DNA from: Strongylocentrotus purpuratus
Taxonomy: Eukaryota > Echinodermata > Echinoidea > Camarodonta > Strongylocentrotidae
Assembly: GCF_000002235.5 (NCBI RefSeq)
Contig: NW_022145609.1
Location: forward strand, 31,721,301 to 31,785,300
Direction of reading: 5' to 3'
Length of the DNA stretch: 64,000 nucleotides
Below are positions 1 through 10,581 of this stretch, in pieces. Below the pieces are notes generated by a model. The model had not been told where the DNA came from. It did not search any database and worked only from the letters and a program-made list of their open reading frames with translations. The translations under genes were made by a program, and so were the position numbers. Position 1 is the first letter of the stretch. Each line of letters opens with the position of its first letter.

Positions 1-122
1 TCAGTGACAAATGACAGATTTTGTTATAAGCTACTGAAATTCTTGCTTCTGATTGGTTATCAGCAGATTTGTCACTGATTTTTGTCATTTGTCATTGAAA
101 AAGGCTTTGTGAAACGGGTCCC
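1..122. repeat. Foldback element fragment (GTTTCACAAAGC-end family), cut by window edge
   Basis: The right end reads, in reverse complement, GGGACCCGTTTCACAAAGCC. The interior (TCAGTGACAAATGACAG; TTATAAGCTACTGAAAT; GATTGGTTATCAGCAGATTT) is the reverse complement of the element at 25766-25920. Inverted arms and no coding potential indicate a non-autonomous DNA element. Its left end lies outside the window. Confidence 0.7.
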
Positions 123-2039
123 AGATGTACTATAGTATAAAGCATGCTGCATTGACGCTGTTTTAATGTCAATGACTTGTTACAAGAGAACTCTGTCTGG
201 GAATAACTGATGAAACCCTGTATGTGGGTGTTGAAATCATTGTATTTGATTTATCTCTGGAAATAGATCTTTCTAGCATCAAGAAACCACAAAACCACAC
301 ATCTCCAGAGCAAGTGAAACGAGTTGAACAGACTTCAGACTATCTGCTTTGTGAATCAATAATGTGGTATGAAACTACTGTCATGTGAAAACAATTAGAA
401 AAGCACGTACTCTGACTAGAGACATTAATGATTATAAGCAGAGATGAAAAACAGATATACAATGCATATTGAAATAGTAATATAGTACATTCACAGTCAA
501 CCACAAAACAGTAGCCAAACTATATAAAAGAACAAACAAATGTGTTAATAAATGTTTTTTAAAGAAAGAAAACCCCGCCCCTCCACCCCCCACACACACA
601 CACACACACATAAACACCAGAAAAATTTTATCTTCTACAATTCATTACATTAATACAAGTCTTACTCCTATTCGAACAAATAGTTCAAACGGAATTACGA
701 CCCCAAACATTTTTCCAACAAATTTCACAGGCATATCTTTCCCCTTCATAAATGCTATGACCTAAAAATTCTCATGCCTCTCTTTCTTTTCTTCCCAAGT
801 AAGTTTTCATGAAAATAAGATCTAATTTCTTTTTAGAAAATAGATTCATTCAATCTGTCATTTAAACAACATTCAACAAGTCATAGCACATAAATACATT
901 AAAACAGTACAAATTTGGTTATCACTGAAACAAAGAGATGAAACAAAGAGATGAAGCAAATCTATTTGGTGAAGAAGGTAATAAATCGACTATCGCTTTG
1001 GTTGCATGTCTATAAGATATTAAAGTATCTTTAAAATCATCATTCCCCCTCTCTCAGATGGTGTAACTGTAAGCCTGCTGTATATCTACATCACTATGCA
1101 AGCCAATACTTATAAGCAACATCATTTGTTTGTTGTAGTTTTTTTCTGAAAGATTTTATTTTTCTAAAAATCCATAAATATTTTCAGATCTTGATATTCA
1201 ATGGCTGAACATTAAATGAGGTCACCTAAAAGCCCCTGTGGTATATTCCTAAACATGGGGGGAAAGACCAAGAATGTAGAGACCTTTGGAGCTCCGAGCT
1301 GAAGGGGGATGGGCAAAGCGTCAAAATAGCCCCCAAGAAAAAAAACCTCATTTCTAAAGCGAGCTCCTGCAACAGATGAGCCATTTTACACTGGGCAATA
1401 TACATAGATGCATGCATTTCCTTTCTTATGTTACTGGAATAATCAATCCGAAACAAGGAACCCTGACGCCATGGGAATCTGTCAGTAACATTCACAAACA
1501 TAAACATCACTCTCATTCGTCGCCCCTAGCAATACATGCCAAGTTTAGATGCAGTAGCCATGTTCATACATTAAGCTCTATTTTTATAAGAGTGACTTTG
1601 TTTTAGGATTTCTTCAAGATTTCTTCCTGATGGTGAGCATTTGAACAACATTTTGTTATTAATTTTATAGTACATGTGCCTGATTCTTGAGAGTAAGCGT
1701 GCAAGCTGTAGCCTGAAAACATCGCCAAAAAAGTCAATATAGTACATGAATAACTTTTCTATCTTTAATCAGATTTTTATCAAACTTTCACTCATCAATG
1801 ACTGGCTTCTTTTACTAGGACACGAAACCAACGCACACACTAATCAGCATTAATCCACCCTGGACAGCTACCAATAAAAGATTTTGAGTGCAACACGTTC
1901 TAGATTCAATATCAGTTCCTTTTATTTCTCTGCTTTTAAAATCAACTTGATATCAGGGCGGAGCTTCGCCCTTTAGAACCATGCAAGTCTCCATGGGAAT
2001 TCTCACAAGTTGTCTCTTGGGAGTAAAAACATCTTGGCC
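123..2039. other. Presumed intron 3 / no recognised feature
   Basis: AT-rich single-copy-looking DNA. It holds a short CA microsatellite at 589-611 following a C-rich run. I saw no exon with convincing splice sites and no repeat family shared with the rest of the window. Confidence 0.4.
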
Positions 2040-2259
2040 CGATCTCAAATTAGCCATCTTGATCAGCCCGCAGTTGCAAGTAGCAGGCTATTTGGTCTAG
2101 AAAATATCCGAAGAAAGCTTGGTCTTGTTTCCCCAAAAACGCTAGTTTGTGATGAGCATATCAGTCTGGTGAAGACGCAATCTTCGAGCTTCAGGAAAAT
2201 AACCCGAGTCTGAAAATAGCTGGTTATTTTGCAACTTCGGTCTGATTACGACAGGCCTG
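2040..2259. repeat. Foldback element, AGGCCTGTC-TCATC family, copy 1 (degenerate)
   Basis: The right end in reverse complement (CCAGGCCTGTCGTAATCAG), the interior TTGATCAGCCCGCAGTTGCAA and the sequence around GGTCTGGTGAAGACGCAATC match the copies at 20480-20875 and 58086-58397. The left arm is diverged or truncated. No coding capacity. Confidence 0.65.
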
Positions 2260-3024
2260 GTAACTTCAGATGTTTTGCCCCTCCTTCCTCAGGCCAAGGT
2301 CTGGATACGCCACTGCAACCAGCCACCGCTGGCCAAGTTTTCTCACTAAGCAATAATGGAAGATGCCTCTGTAAATTTAGGATGACAGGGCCTGGTAATT
2401 GCCACTTTGCCAACTCATCAAGCGCACTTCAGCCGTAATTGGCCCTCTAGATACCCATACACGCCTTTCCTTTCCCCAATACATATCGTTATGGATAAAC
2501 CAACCTCTCCATAGTGACAAGTATTGTATTGCAAACATTATCTTGCTTAGGTACCCCCGTGATTTCTTAGACTTGATCATTAGGAGGAGAGAGGAATGCC
2601 ATGCTATGCTATGTGCTTTACATGAACATGGGCAAAGATCGTTCATACATTGATAAGGTCTAGGACATCACACTCTATGCAATGAAAACATTTTGATAAT
2701 TGATTACAACAATTGTAAAAGACACTTCAACATTGTTCATGATTTATTAAAAACAATGTTTAATACTTCATATCAAACATAATAAAGCTCCGCTTGCTTG
2801 GAAGCCTATGAAAGAGGTTTGTGTATTCTATAAATGAAAGTCATTATTATCATGACCACCCAAAGTACAAGTACAATGAACTAAACTTCAGTAACTATCA
2901 GTTGAGTAATACCACCTGTCTGTAAAGACCACTAAAAATCCTAGAGCAGTGGTTCTCACTGAAGCCTGTACATAATGACTGCCTGCTTATAATGACCATA
3001 TTTCTTATCTTCCTTGAGTCTTTG
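2260..3024. other. Presumed intron 3 / no recognised feature
   Basis: No gene or repeat recognised. Short open frames exist on both strands around 2380-2650, but they overlap each other and resemble no family I know. Confidence 0.35.
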
Positions 3025-3103
3025 TATCGTCTGTCTGGAGCCAGGAGGGGGTTAACTCAAATACTTCATCACAGAGTTAATTCTTTTCTGGCCCTAAACA
3101 GGC
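3025..3103. repeat. Palindromic GTTAAC-CTTCTGGC repeat, full copy
   Basis: The left arm carries TATCGTCTGTCTGGAGCCAG followed by GTTAACTC. The right arm carries CAGAGTTAATTCTTTTCTGG followed by CCCTAAACAGG. This is an imperfect inverted repeat of about 80 bp, one of roughly 14 full or half copies in the window. Confidence 0.75.
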
Positions 3104-3106
3104 AAA

Positions 3107-3190
3107 AATTATAATAATAATAATAATAACATGCCGTTCTTGTATAGCGCATATCACATTATTATATAACATCTCTATGCGCTTTTTCTA
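3107..3190 (-). repeat. Orphan SINE/LINE 3' tail (ATT)n
   Basis: On the minus strand this reads as AAAAGCGCATAGAG, then a GCGCTATAC-like stretch and (TTA)n. The pattern matches the tail of the tRNA-type SINE at 13015-13332. No head is visible, so it is a 5'-truncated copy of a SINE or its partner LINE. Confidence 0.45.
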
Positions 3191-3212
3191 GTTTGAATGA
3201 ATCTTGCATTCT

Positions 3213-3530
3213 TTTTTTGATACACTACCATTACACTACTGAAGCTTCATCAACAGTGTCTAATCAACAGTGGAGAAACCAGATACAGAACATCACCACA
3301 AGAGTTGTAAAGAGACAAAACAATGAATTTTGGCATTTGGGCAACATAAGATCCAATTTGTCGTATGTGTGAATTGGTGCAAAAGGAAAGATAATTCACG
3401 ACTAAAACTCATTTATTCTGGGTGTGAACGGCCCTAGCAGTCTTCTTGATACACTACCATTACAAAGCAGAGCTTTCATCAAGAGTGTGTAATCAACGCT
3501 GGACTAACCGGATACAGAACATAGCCATAG
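3213..3530 (+). repeat. Diverged direct duplication (~85 bp, two copies)
   Basis: TTGATACACTACCATTACA recurs at about 3218 and 3447. Each copy continues with a CTTCATCAA-GTGT-TAATCAAC stretch and a GATACAGAACAT motif. The copies lie about 230 bp apart and are diverged. No function is suggested. Confidence 0.6.
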
Positions 3531-4046
3531 GGAAGGAAACTTTCTGTCAGGAGCTAATTCAATCTCGTGAGGCCCTTCCCTCTCCGTCGATCGGCCCACC
3601 GCCCCCTCCACCGTACTCCCCAGTTGCTTGGGACTTATTTTCCTTGCACCTTCATTGCACCTCCAATGCCTCAAACATAGATGCTTGGCATAGGTCACAT
3701 GACCATCTACTATGCGTTCATGTGATCAACAGAGACGTTGAAATGTACGATGGGGTGGTGTCTTTTACGGTGGTTACCAAAAAAAAGGGTCATCCTTTTT
3801 GGTGTGTATAATGAATGTCTGTATTACCCAGGAAGGTGGGAGGACCTAAGGGGCACATTTTAGGACAGTTGGATGCAATTCTCCTGAAATCATTGGCAGT
3901 TTTACTCAGGAAAGGTTACATTGCAATCAATTATATTCAGAAATATATTGTGAACTATAACCCCATGATGGGAATTATAATCAACAGAACCTGTTTTGTA
4001 ATACCTTAGCCCTGATCATTCCAGGACAGTTCGCACATGGCAACAC
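3531..4046. other. Presumed intron 3 / no recognised feature
   Basis: Contains an open frame on the plus strand (3446-3811) running through unique-looking sequence, but no splice signals or recognisable domain. I do not call it a gene. Confidence 0.3.
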
Positions 4047-4266
4047 TGTAAACGTTATTATTTTCGCGCGATTACTTTTTTGCGCTGGGCGACCCCAAAA
4101 CATATTCGCTGGTTCTTAAATTTGCGTTGCACCAAATTCAGCCCGTTCATGACACGCATACAAAGTCATGTTTATATTTTCGCGGGTTCTAAAATTTACA
4201 GACCCCGACTTAAGCACGAAATCCTCAAAAATTAAAGTACCGAGAATATTTCTGCGTTAACAGTAA
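4047..4266. repeat. Foldback element with TTTTCGCG-rich interior
   Basis: The left end ACTGTAAACGTTATTATTTT is mirrored by the right end, whose reverse complement is ACTTACTGTTAACGCAGAAA. The interior is rich in TTTCGCG and AATTTGCG motifs, unlike its surroundings. No coding capacity, so most likely a MITE. Confidence 0.6.
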
Positions 4267-4566
4267 GTGAGATTTAAGAATAAATTTGTGAATAGCACTT
4301 TTTGTGCACATGAAGATCAGTGGAATAAGGAATTCTCATTTAATTTTTTTTCATTTAACATCATTATTAATATCCAAATCTATTTCATATCATACGCAAT
4401 GTTAAAATGGGTAACAAAAGAACACCATAAGAGATTTAAACTGTAATTCTCATCTCTCTTTTCCTGCGGTGTGAATGATCTACTGCACATCAAAAATAGT
4501 CCCAAAGAACTAGACAGGGCCCCATGCTAGTGCTGCTCACACAGGATTCAATTACAACCACTTGCA

Positions 4567-4995
4567 GGCATTTTGTTAAAGGGTTGTCTGTCTGACATGC
4601 GCAACAGATCCTATAGTCTTTGCCATGACGAAAGCCACAGAAGATACTGTGGTTTGACTGGTGTAGCAGTATCACCATCAATAGAAGTTCTTAACAAACT
4701 CTGCATGGAAAACACACTGCTTACAGACCAAAAGAAACATATTCCTGATCCCGATTATCTACCCCCATAAAGTGAATAAGTTATTTAAGTGGTTCTCTGT
4801 GTGACATATGCAACAGTACATGTATAGTCTTTGCAATTACAAAAGGCACAGAAGATACCGTGCTTTGACTGGTGTAGCAGTATCACCATCAATAGAAGTT
4901 CTTGACGAACTCTGCATGGAAGACAACTGCTTACAGATCAGAAAAAAATTAATCCTGATCCCGATTATCTACCCCCTCAAAGTGAATATGTGTAC
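4567..4995 (+). repeat. Tandem duplication, two ~225-bp units
   Basis: The units at about 4567-4780 and 4791-4995 share long blocks, including GGTGTAGCAGTATCACCATC, CAATAGAAGTTCTT and TCCTGATCCCGATTATCTAC. Both keep a parallel open frame on the plus strand containing LTGVAVSPSIEVL, which could reflect recent duplication or constraint. No splice sites or known family recognised. Confidence 0.75.
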
Positions 4996-5099
4996 CGTTT
5001 AAGTTTCCATTACAGAATTTCATCTCACAGTAACATAAGACATGTACCTCACACCGGGAAAGGGTAATGGATTCATGGGATATTTTCCTTTTCTTGGAG

Positions 5100-5120
5100 C
5101 ATATATATATATATATATAT
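5100..5120. repeat. (TA)n microsatellite
   Basis: Perfect alternating TA run of about 20 bp. Similar runs occur at about 30095-30120 and 35713-35742. Confidence 0.9.
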
Positions 5121-5700
5121 CACAAATCTATATAAAGTTTTACCCTTTAGAGACACTTCTCTATTGGCATTCTCAATTGCTTGTTAAATTAATTTTTTTA
5201 ATTTTCCGTCAACAACGCAATGTTTTCCCATTAGAGAATAGTAATTTAAGAGAAACTAATTATTCAGCAAGGCTTTAATGGCATGTCTTTAACACAATAA
5301 ATCTATTTGTGATGGATACATTTTGAAAAACATAAAACTCTTCTTTGAAGTCAAAATACAGTCCATCCACAGCAAACTCTTTGCATTTGCTTTCCATCCT
5401 TACAGGTGTCTAGCGAAACAAAATCTATTTTGGACCAAAACATATCCATATTTAGCAAGTTAATGATGAAATGAGAGACCGACAATTGTTTTTATTAAAT
5501 TAATGTCAGAGGGTTGAAATAAACATGATAATATGTACATGTAAAGATGTTATTCAACTTGGGATCAAGCAAAACGGAATTAAATTTCTGCTTACGCACA
5601 TGCCCACTACTCAGCTCAAGGCAACATGCAACATAATAAGCCTCCACCAACTGATTTGTTTCATCCAATGTCTGGCAGACTAATTCAACCATGTATTGCC

Positions 5701-5854
5701 ATGCATCTCTCTCTCTCTCTCTCTTTCTCCCTTGTCTGTCTCTCTCTCTTTCTCTCATCTCTCTCTTTCTCCCTTGTCTGTCTCTCTCTTGCTCGCTCCC
5801 TCTCTCACTCCCTTCTTCCTCTCCCTCTTTCCCCCTCTCTCTCCCTCCCTCCCA

Positions 5855-5887
<33 letters not shown>

Positions 5888-6282
5888 TTTCTTCCTTCTC
5901 TGTCTCTCTTGCTCACTCACTCTCTCCTCTCACTCCTCCACCTCTCTCTCTCTCCCTCCCTTCCTCTTCCCCCTCTCTCTCCCTCCCTCCCATCTCTCTC
6001 TCTCTCATCTATATCTTTCTTCCTTCTCTGTCTCTCTTGCTCCCTTTCCCTCCTCCCCCCTCCCTCCCTCCCTCTCTCCCTCCCTCCCTCCCTCCCTCCC
6101 TCCCTCCCTCCCTCCCTCCCTCCCTCCCTCCCTCCCTCCCTCCCTCCCTCCCTCCCTCCCTCCCTCCCTCCCTCCCTCCCTCCCTCCCTCCCTCCCTCCC
6201 TTCTTCCTCTCCCTTCCTTCTTCCTCTCCCTCCTTTCCCCCTCTCTCTTTCTCCCTCTCTGCCTCCTATCTCTCTCCCTCTG
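5701..6282. repeat. Long polypyrimidine tract: (CT)n then (CCCT)n
   Basis: Nearly 600 bp of C/T on the plus strand. The left half is imperfect CTCT/CCTT blocks with internal repeats. At 6053-6200 it becomes an almost perfect CCCT tetranucleotide array. Long open frames here (Pro-Ser-Leu on plus, Arg-Glu-Gly on minus) are low-complexity artefacts. Such tracts can form triplex or slipped structures and are highly length-variable. Confidence 0.97.
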
Positions 6283-7069
6283 ATGCGCCAATGTGCGAGT
6301 GCTTTTTGAGTTAACAAAACAATGTGCATCTACATGGTGCATGATAAAAGCCTCCACTCATAAAAAATTTCTCTCTCCATTGACCAACACATTACGTATA
6401 ATTGTGCTTTTCCTACTCAAATGCCAGAAGCATTTACATTATTCATTCGCCTATTTCTTTTTTCCTATCTCGAAAGAAGTATGCAGTCTTCTTCTACGAG
6501 AGAAGAAACGAAAAACTGCCGCACATTACCACCGTAACACAGGAAAGAGAACATGCATTATTACAATATTAGTTATATATTAATTTCATCACATAAAAAT
6601 GTAGTATTTTCATGTCGTAGCTTCTGTTGCTTTAATTATTTTTCTAACTTCTTGTACATGTATATTTTTGTATCACATGGTATATTTTTTAGAAAGTGAT
6701 TATCATGAAGCAGGTGATATGGACAGTGAAAAAAATACACGGGGTATTAACCTAATAAGGTTAAAATTTCATCCATAAAAGGGACATCTTGTGACAAGAA
6801 AGATATTGAAATTGAATATTGCATAGAGAACATATTTATGTGTCTTTTTCGGAGGCGCCGCTGCACGCACGGCGGCGCAGAGATGCGAGTGTGAGAAAGA
6901 TGGCTGATGAATGAATATTTCATCTGTCTGTTATTACACTCAGGATCCTTTTATCATAAAAGCAATCCGCTATAAATAACCAGGACTGAGGAATTTATTG
7001 TTTTCTTCAAAGCCTGCTTGATTTGGCAAGATCTATATCAATTTGAGAGGTATATTCTAAGTGATGTTT
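6283..7069. other. Presumed intron 3 / no recognised feature
   Basis: AT-rich. A small GC-rich hairpin (GGCGCCGCTGCACGCAC with GGCGGCGC) lies at 6851-6880. Otherwise nothing recognised. Confidence 0.35.
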
Positions 7070-7076
7070 GATGTAC

Positions 7077-7315
7077 ACCTCTCACTCCCTCTCTCTCCCC
7101 CTCTCTCTAGCTCATGATTTAGATGGGAGAATGACGGTAGAAAATATACTTTGCAAAACTCTCTCTCTCTTTCCAAGTCAGTCAAGTCTACTATTTTCCC
7201 CTCTCGTTAGATGTAATACCACGCTCCCTCGTTCTCTCTCTCTCTCTCTTTCTCTTTCTTCATTGTTATCTGTTTCAGACATTTGGTCCTTTTTTTTCTT
7301 TTTTTCTCTATAATT
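7077..7315. repeat. Interrupted CT-rich low-complexity sequence
   Basis: Blocks of CTCTCT at 7080-7110, 7160-7175 and 7233-7262, separated by non-repetitive sequence. Simple repeats only. Confidence 0.85.
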
Positions 7316-7894
7316 GATTCTCTTAGAATTAAAGTCTTTTTCCTCCACTAAATTGCACCACATTTGTTTTGAAAAGAAAGATTAGGGCATTCAGCATTTA
7401 TAGTACATTGCATATTTGCAAAATAAATACATTTTTAAACCTCTTCCTATTATACTATCCATAAACAAAATGAGAAGTGATTAAATTTTTTGTTTTAAAT
7501 TGCTATAGATCCCCCCCCCCCCCCTTAACAATAAGTATCCGAAAAGCTTTTCAAGTTTCCATCAAATACAATTCTGTTGGTTTAACATGGACAGCTTTTG
7601 ATTGCAAGGTGTAAAATTTTCTTCAGCTCATCAATTTGACCTACAGGCATTGTGCCCCCCCCCTTACTGCCTCTCATAGGTTACGTCTGTGGTAAGTTAA
7701 ACTCTTTATGTGTTTATCTCCCAGTGCCATATTGTCTTTGCCATTGGATAATTTTACCAAAGGCGACCAGGTTAAACAATAGTTTCCTGTGTTAAACTAA
7801 GGATTTATACAGGTCATTACTAACTATGGATCATTTTGCATAAAAACATTCCTTCAATAAAGTGGGCCTGTTCTTTTGCAGATTCTACTAAGTC

Positions 7895-8690
7895 CTTAGG
7901 AACAGATTCTGGTTTGGCATACAAGGGGTTAAGAAGGTGCAAGAAACACCACTCTCATTTGTATGAGTGTCTATGGGTGCGTTTAAGCTCAATTTTGAAG
8001 GCAGAATGAGCGATTTGAAACGCACATCATAAACGTTCATCGTAATCGCAGTTCCACGGTGTACTGTTTATGCTCACTTCTCTGGCTCCTCCATGCAATT
8101 CTCGCTGGGTGGCCTTAATTGGCCTTGCAGGTGGATTCGCAAACCTGCACTGTGCATGCTACGTAGACCCACTAGAGGTCGGTGCGTTGACCCCATTTAA
8201 ACGTGTTTACAAATTGTAAATGCACCTTTTTGTGCGTTTACGATCGGTGATCTTGATCTCCGTTTTTCGGTGATTCTACAAAAGTGAGAAAGGACGCAAC
8301 CGTGTTTTGAACTAAACGCGTAATAGATGCCTGATTCTGGCCAGAAAAAGTTGAGAATAAACATACCTTATGAGGGATTGGTGTGAAACATTGACATTGT
8401 GAACAACCTTATCATCTTTCAATTTGGTCAAGAGCAAACGCTGCACAAGAGAGCTCAGCAAACAAAACAAGGAAATATTGAAATTAAGGCCTAGGAACAG
8501 ATTATGGTCTGGCATACAGAGGGTTAAGAAGGTGCAGGAGACACCACTCTCATTTGTATGAGTGTCTATGAGGGGAGTGGTGTGAAACATTGACATTATG
8601 AACAACCTTATCATCTTTCAACTTGGTCAAGAGCATAGGCTGCAGATGAGAGCTCAGCAAACAAAACTGCGGAAATATTGAAATTGGCAC
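7895..8690. repeat. ~200-bp duplication, first copy split by an inserted foldback element
   Basis: Copy 2 (8488-8690) is continuous. Copy 1 is split into 7895-7974 and about 8368-8488. Shared blocks include CACCACTCTCATTTGTATGA and GTGAAACATTGACATT. The interruption contains the element at 7975-8315 plus about 50 bp more. Copy 1 in reverse complement has a donor-like ATAAG|GTATGT, but neither copy fits the reading phase of the SLC4A11-like exons. Confidence 0.75.
7975..8315. repeat. Foldback element, GGGTGCGTTCAA family, copy 1
   Basis: Starts GGGTGCGTTTAAGCTCAATT and ends near CAACCGTGTTTTGAACTAAA followed by CGCG. Related copies lie at 13718-13890 and 57355-57817. It sits inside the first unit of a local duplication, so it arrived after, or during decay of, that duplication. 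Confidence 0.6.
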
Positions 8691-9430
8691 GTCCATTTGC
8701 ACTGATTTCAATGAAAATGCGAGTGGTATCGATTAGCACAACTTACGCATTCACCCTCTTTCTCTCTCCTTTTCAAACCTCAATCTAGCCCCAGGCATAT
8801 CTCCTTTATTTATATTTTTCCGGAGCCAAAACAGGAGCGAAAGAAAAGAGGGTTCCCACAAGGGCTAGTTCAGTCTTTTCAACGCCACATATGATTACAG
8901 CAACTGCGTGGAATGTGACGTAAACATTACGCCCGTTTGAGCCCGAAACATGAGGGTGAGGGCATGCCACATGTTCCTGTCTGAGTGATGGGATGGATTT
9001 GGGGGCAACATTAGAGTGGGTCTGATGAAATGTGACATTCTTGGGCAAATTCTTTGAGGTCTAGGTTTCAATCTGGTCACTTGATCAGAGGTTTAATAGA
9101 CTGCTGTACTTTTCATGAAAGCAGAGATGAATTAAATTCTCTTAAATAAATGGATATTGAAGTTCCACTTGCAGAAGTCAAGAAATAGATTACCATAAAT
9201 CTATAAGCAAAGGAAGTTTTCATACCATAATTTATGTCACAATCACCATAAAATTGAATAATGTAATAATTCTATGGTGTATTATTCTAGAGGTTACATG
9301 TTACTTTTGTCTACAGTATACATGTACATTGCGTTCATGTTCTTCTTACTTGGTATAAAAAATAATATTTTTCATTGAAAGTGGTAAAAAGCCTCCAACC
9401 CTAAAGGATCTTAGAATGTAAGTCATGAAG
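8691..9430. other. Presumed intron 3 / no recognised feature
   Basis: Contains a somewhat GC-richer stretch (8820-9080) with an open frame on the minus strand. Its translation resembles no part of SLC4A11 that I know, and I found no matching acceptor/donor pair. Confidence 0.35.
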
Positions 9431-9560
9431 CTGAATTGTGAGTCATCAATGCAGCCCAACCTTCCTTGATGATAATGTCAGAGCGTTCATCTGCAGCCCG
9501 CTTCCTGGCTCGAAGAAGGGTCACTATGGATTCTAGACTGGTCTTATTAATGTCCATAAT
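9431..9560 (-). pseudogene. Partial tandem copy of SLC4A11-like exon 3
   Basis: This segment matches the 3' half of exon 3 at a 170-bp offset. On the minus strand it reads IMDINKTSLESIVTLL and later DERSDIIIKEG and ALMTHNS, against LLDINQTSLESIVTLL, DERSDMIMKEG and ALMTHDS in the real exon. The first half of the exon is missing. Where the true exon has the donor CAG|GTAGGT, this copy has CAGCTTCATG with an in-frame TGA, so it cannot be spliced at that position. Best read as a decayed local duplication of an exon end, though an alternative terminal exon is conceivable. Confidence 0.75.
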
Positions 9561-9600
9561 AGTGTTAAAAATCTCAAATCCTAAATCGTGAATGACCTAC

Positions 9601-9808
9601 CTGAATCGTGGGTCATCAATGCAGCCCGACCTTCCTTCATGATCATGTCAGAGCGTTCATCTCCAGCCAGCATCTTGGCCAGGAGAAGGGTCACAATGGA
9701 CTCTAGACTGGTCTGGTTGATGTCCAGCAGGAGAATGGCTCGATTCACAAAGTTCCCAACGTCTAGTGAGGCTCTGACCTCTGCGCTGAAATCCTTCATA
9801 GGGATCCT
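9601..9808 (-). CDS. SLC4A11: SLC4A11-like transporter, coding exon 3 (cytoplasmic N-terminal domain)
   Basis: A 208-nt exon encoding 69 residues plus one base. The acceptor TTGGTACAG precedes AGG ATC CCT, and the donor is CAG|GTAGGT after base 9601. The peptide begins RIPMKDFSAEVRASLDVGNF and includes AILLLDINQTSLESIV and ALMTHDS. As I recall the human protein, it aligns with LKLKNFKEEIRAHRDLDGF, ASIVLNETATSLDNVL and AMLFTDAG of SLC4A11. Other SLC4 members share the LLDL-TSL pattern more weakly. The family forms dimeric plasma-membrane transporters (SLC4A11: H+/OH-, water and ammonia-linked fluxes, with borate transport claimed). This exon belongs to the cytosolic regulatory domain, before the membrane segments. 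It enters at phase 0 from exon 2 and leaves at phase 1. Orthology within SLC4 is an inference from memory of the family. Confidence 0.8.
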
Positions 9809-10540
9809 CTGTACCAATGTAAACACATAAAGAGAGGTTTAAGCCCCTCTAAAGTGTTGGGAGCCCCCCAAATTGAATATTGATGAAAAAATAGAAAACT
9901 TAGGTTTTCTACGTATAACAGAGAACCAAAATTATGTATTCTTCTATCAATATTTGTCTTCAAACACATTTTGGGGGAAATCTTTGCAGAAGTGTGTCTT
10001 AAATGACATCCTCTTTCACATTATGATATAATTTAAGTGAAATATTGCCATCCAATTTTTGGCAAATTTGGGGGCTCCCAACACTTTTAAGTGGCTTTAA
10101 CATTTGATGCTCCTTATTATCTCCCAGTCAATCACAAAATGCTTTAGTGATAAGGCCTTGATAAGACAGAATCGTCTTCTTCAACCATTGAACAGCTAAT
10201 AAGGTAAAAATGTATTTTAAAAAATATCTTAATACTACTCTATACTATGAAAAGTCGTAAGATAAACATAAACATACAAGCTGGCAAACAGTTATCCTTT
10301 GCATCTGTGAAAGTGTACACTTAGTGTTTAGGATCAAATGACCGTTTAGTATGTCATACATTCTTGCTTAGAGCATGAACAAATCAATTGTAATAATTAA
10401 CAATTTGGGATAAATCTGTGGTAACAAAAAATACATTTGATTCAAGGAAACTCCTATTGTCCACTTCAGAAAATAAAGGGGAGGTGGTTAAATAAATTGA
10501 TGAAGTTGTGAAAAGGAAAAAAAAGAAAAAAATTGCTTAC
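9809..10540 (-). other. Intron 2 of the SLC4A11-like gene
   Basis: A 732-bp intron with GT at 10540-10539 and AG at 9810-9809. The 3' part has the pyrimidine-rich stretch CCTCTCTTTATGTG just upstream of the acceptor. A TTAA-flanked foldback element (9839-10100) fills about a third of the intron and ends only about 30 nt from the acceptor. Confidence 0.75.
9839..10100. mobile_element. TTAA-flanked MITE in intron 2
   Basis: The left end TTAAGCCCCTCTAAAGTGTT continues into GGGAGCCCCC. The right end in reverse complement reads TTAAAGCCACTTAAAAGTGT, also continuing into TGGGAGCCCCC. The inverted arms are about 35 bp, the element about 254 bp, and it is flanked by TTAA (9839-9842 and 10097-10100). 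No coding capacity. The TTAA flanks resemble those left by piggyBac-type transposases, although the element ends differ from canonical piggyBac termini. Confidence 0.75.
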
Positions 10541-10581
10541 CTCGTGCTGTGCATACATCAATGTGACTTCCTCCTCCTCAT
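10541..10581 (-). CDS. SLC4A11: SLC4A11-like transporter, coding mini-exon 2
   Basis: A 41-nt exon too short for an ORF scan. The acceptor CATTTACAG lies before base 10581 and the donor GAG|GTAAG after base 10541. With one base from exon 1 (phase 1) it reads DEEEEVTLMYAQHE, and at phase 0 it joins RIPMKDF of exon 3. The joined VTLMYAQHERIPMKDF matches, position for position without gaps, CVLLHTSRKYLKLKNF in human SLC4A11 as I recall it. That continuity across the splice junction is the main reason for calling such a short exon. The acidic DEEEE run extends the acidic character of exon 1. Confidence 0.78.

Noticed and set aside
5626-6357. Long open frames of 100-227 codons on both strands
   Set aside because: They are translations of the CT/CCCT simple repeat (Ser/Leu/Pro or Arg/Glu/Gly only), with no domain and no splice context.
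8312-8614. Open frame on the minus strand as the next SLC4A11 exon
   Set aside because: The candidate exon (acceptor TTGTGCAG, donor AAG|GTATGT) is open only at incoming phase 0, while exon 3 leaves at phase 1. The peptide does not resemble the following SLC4A11 region.
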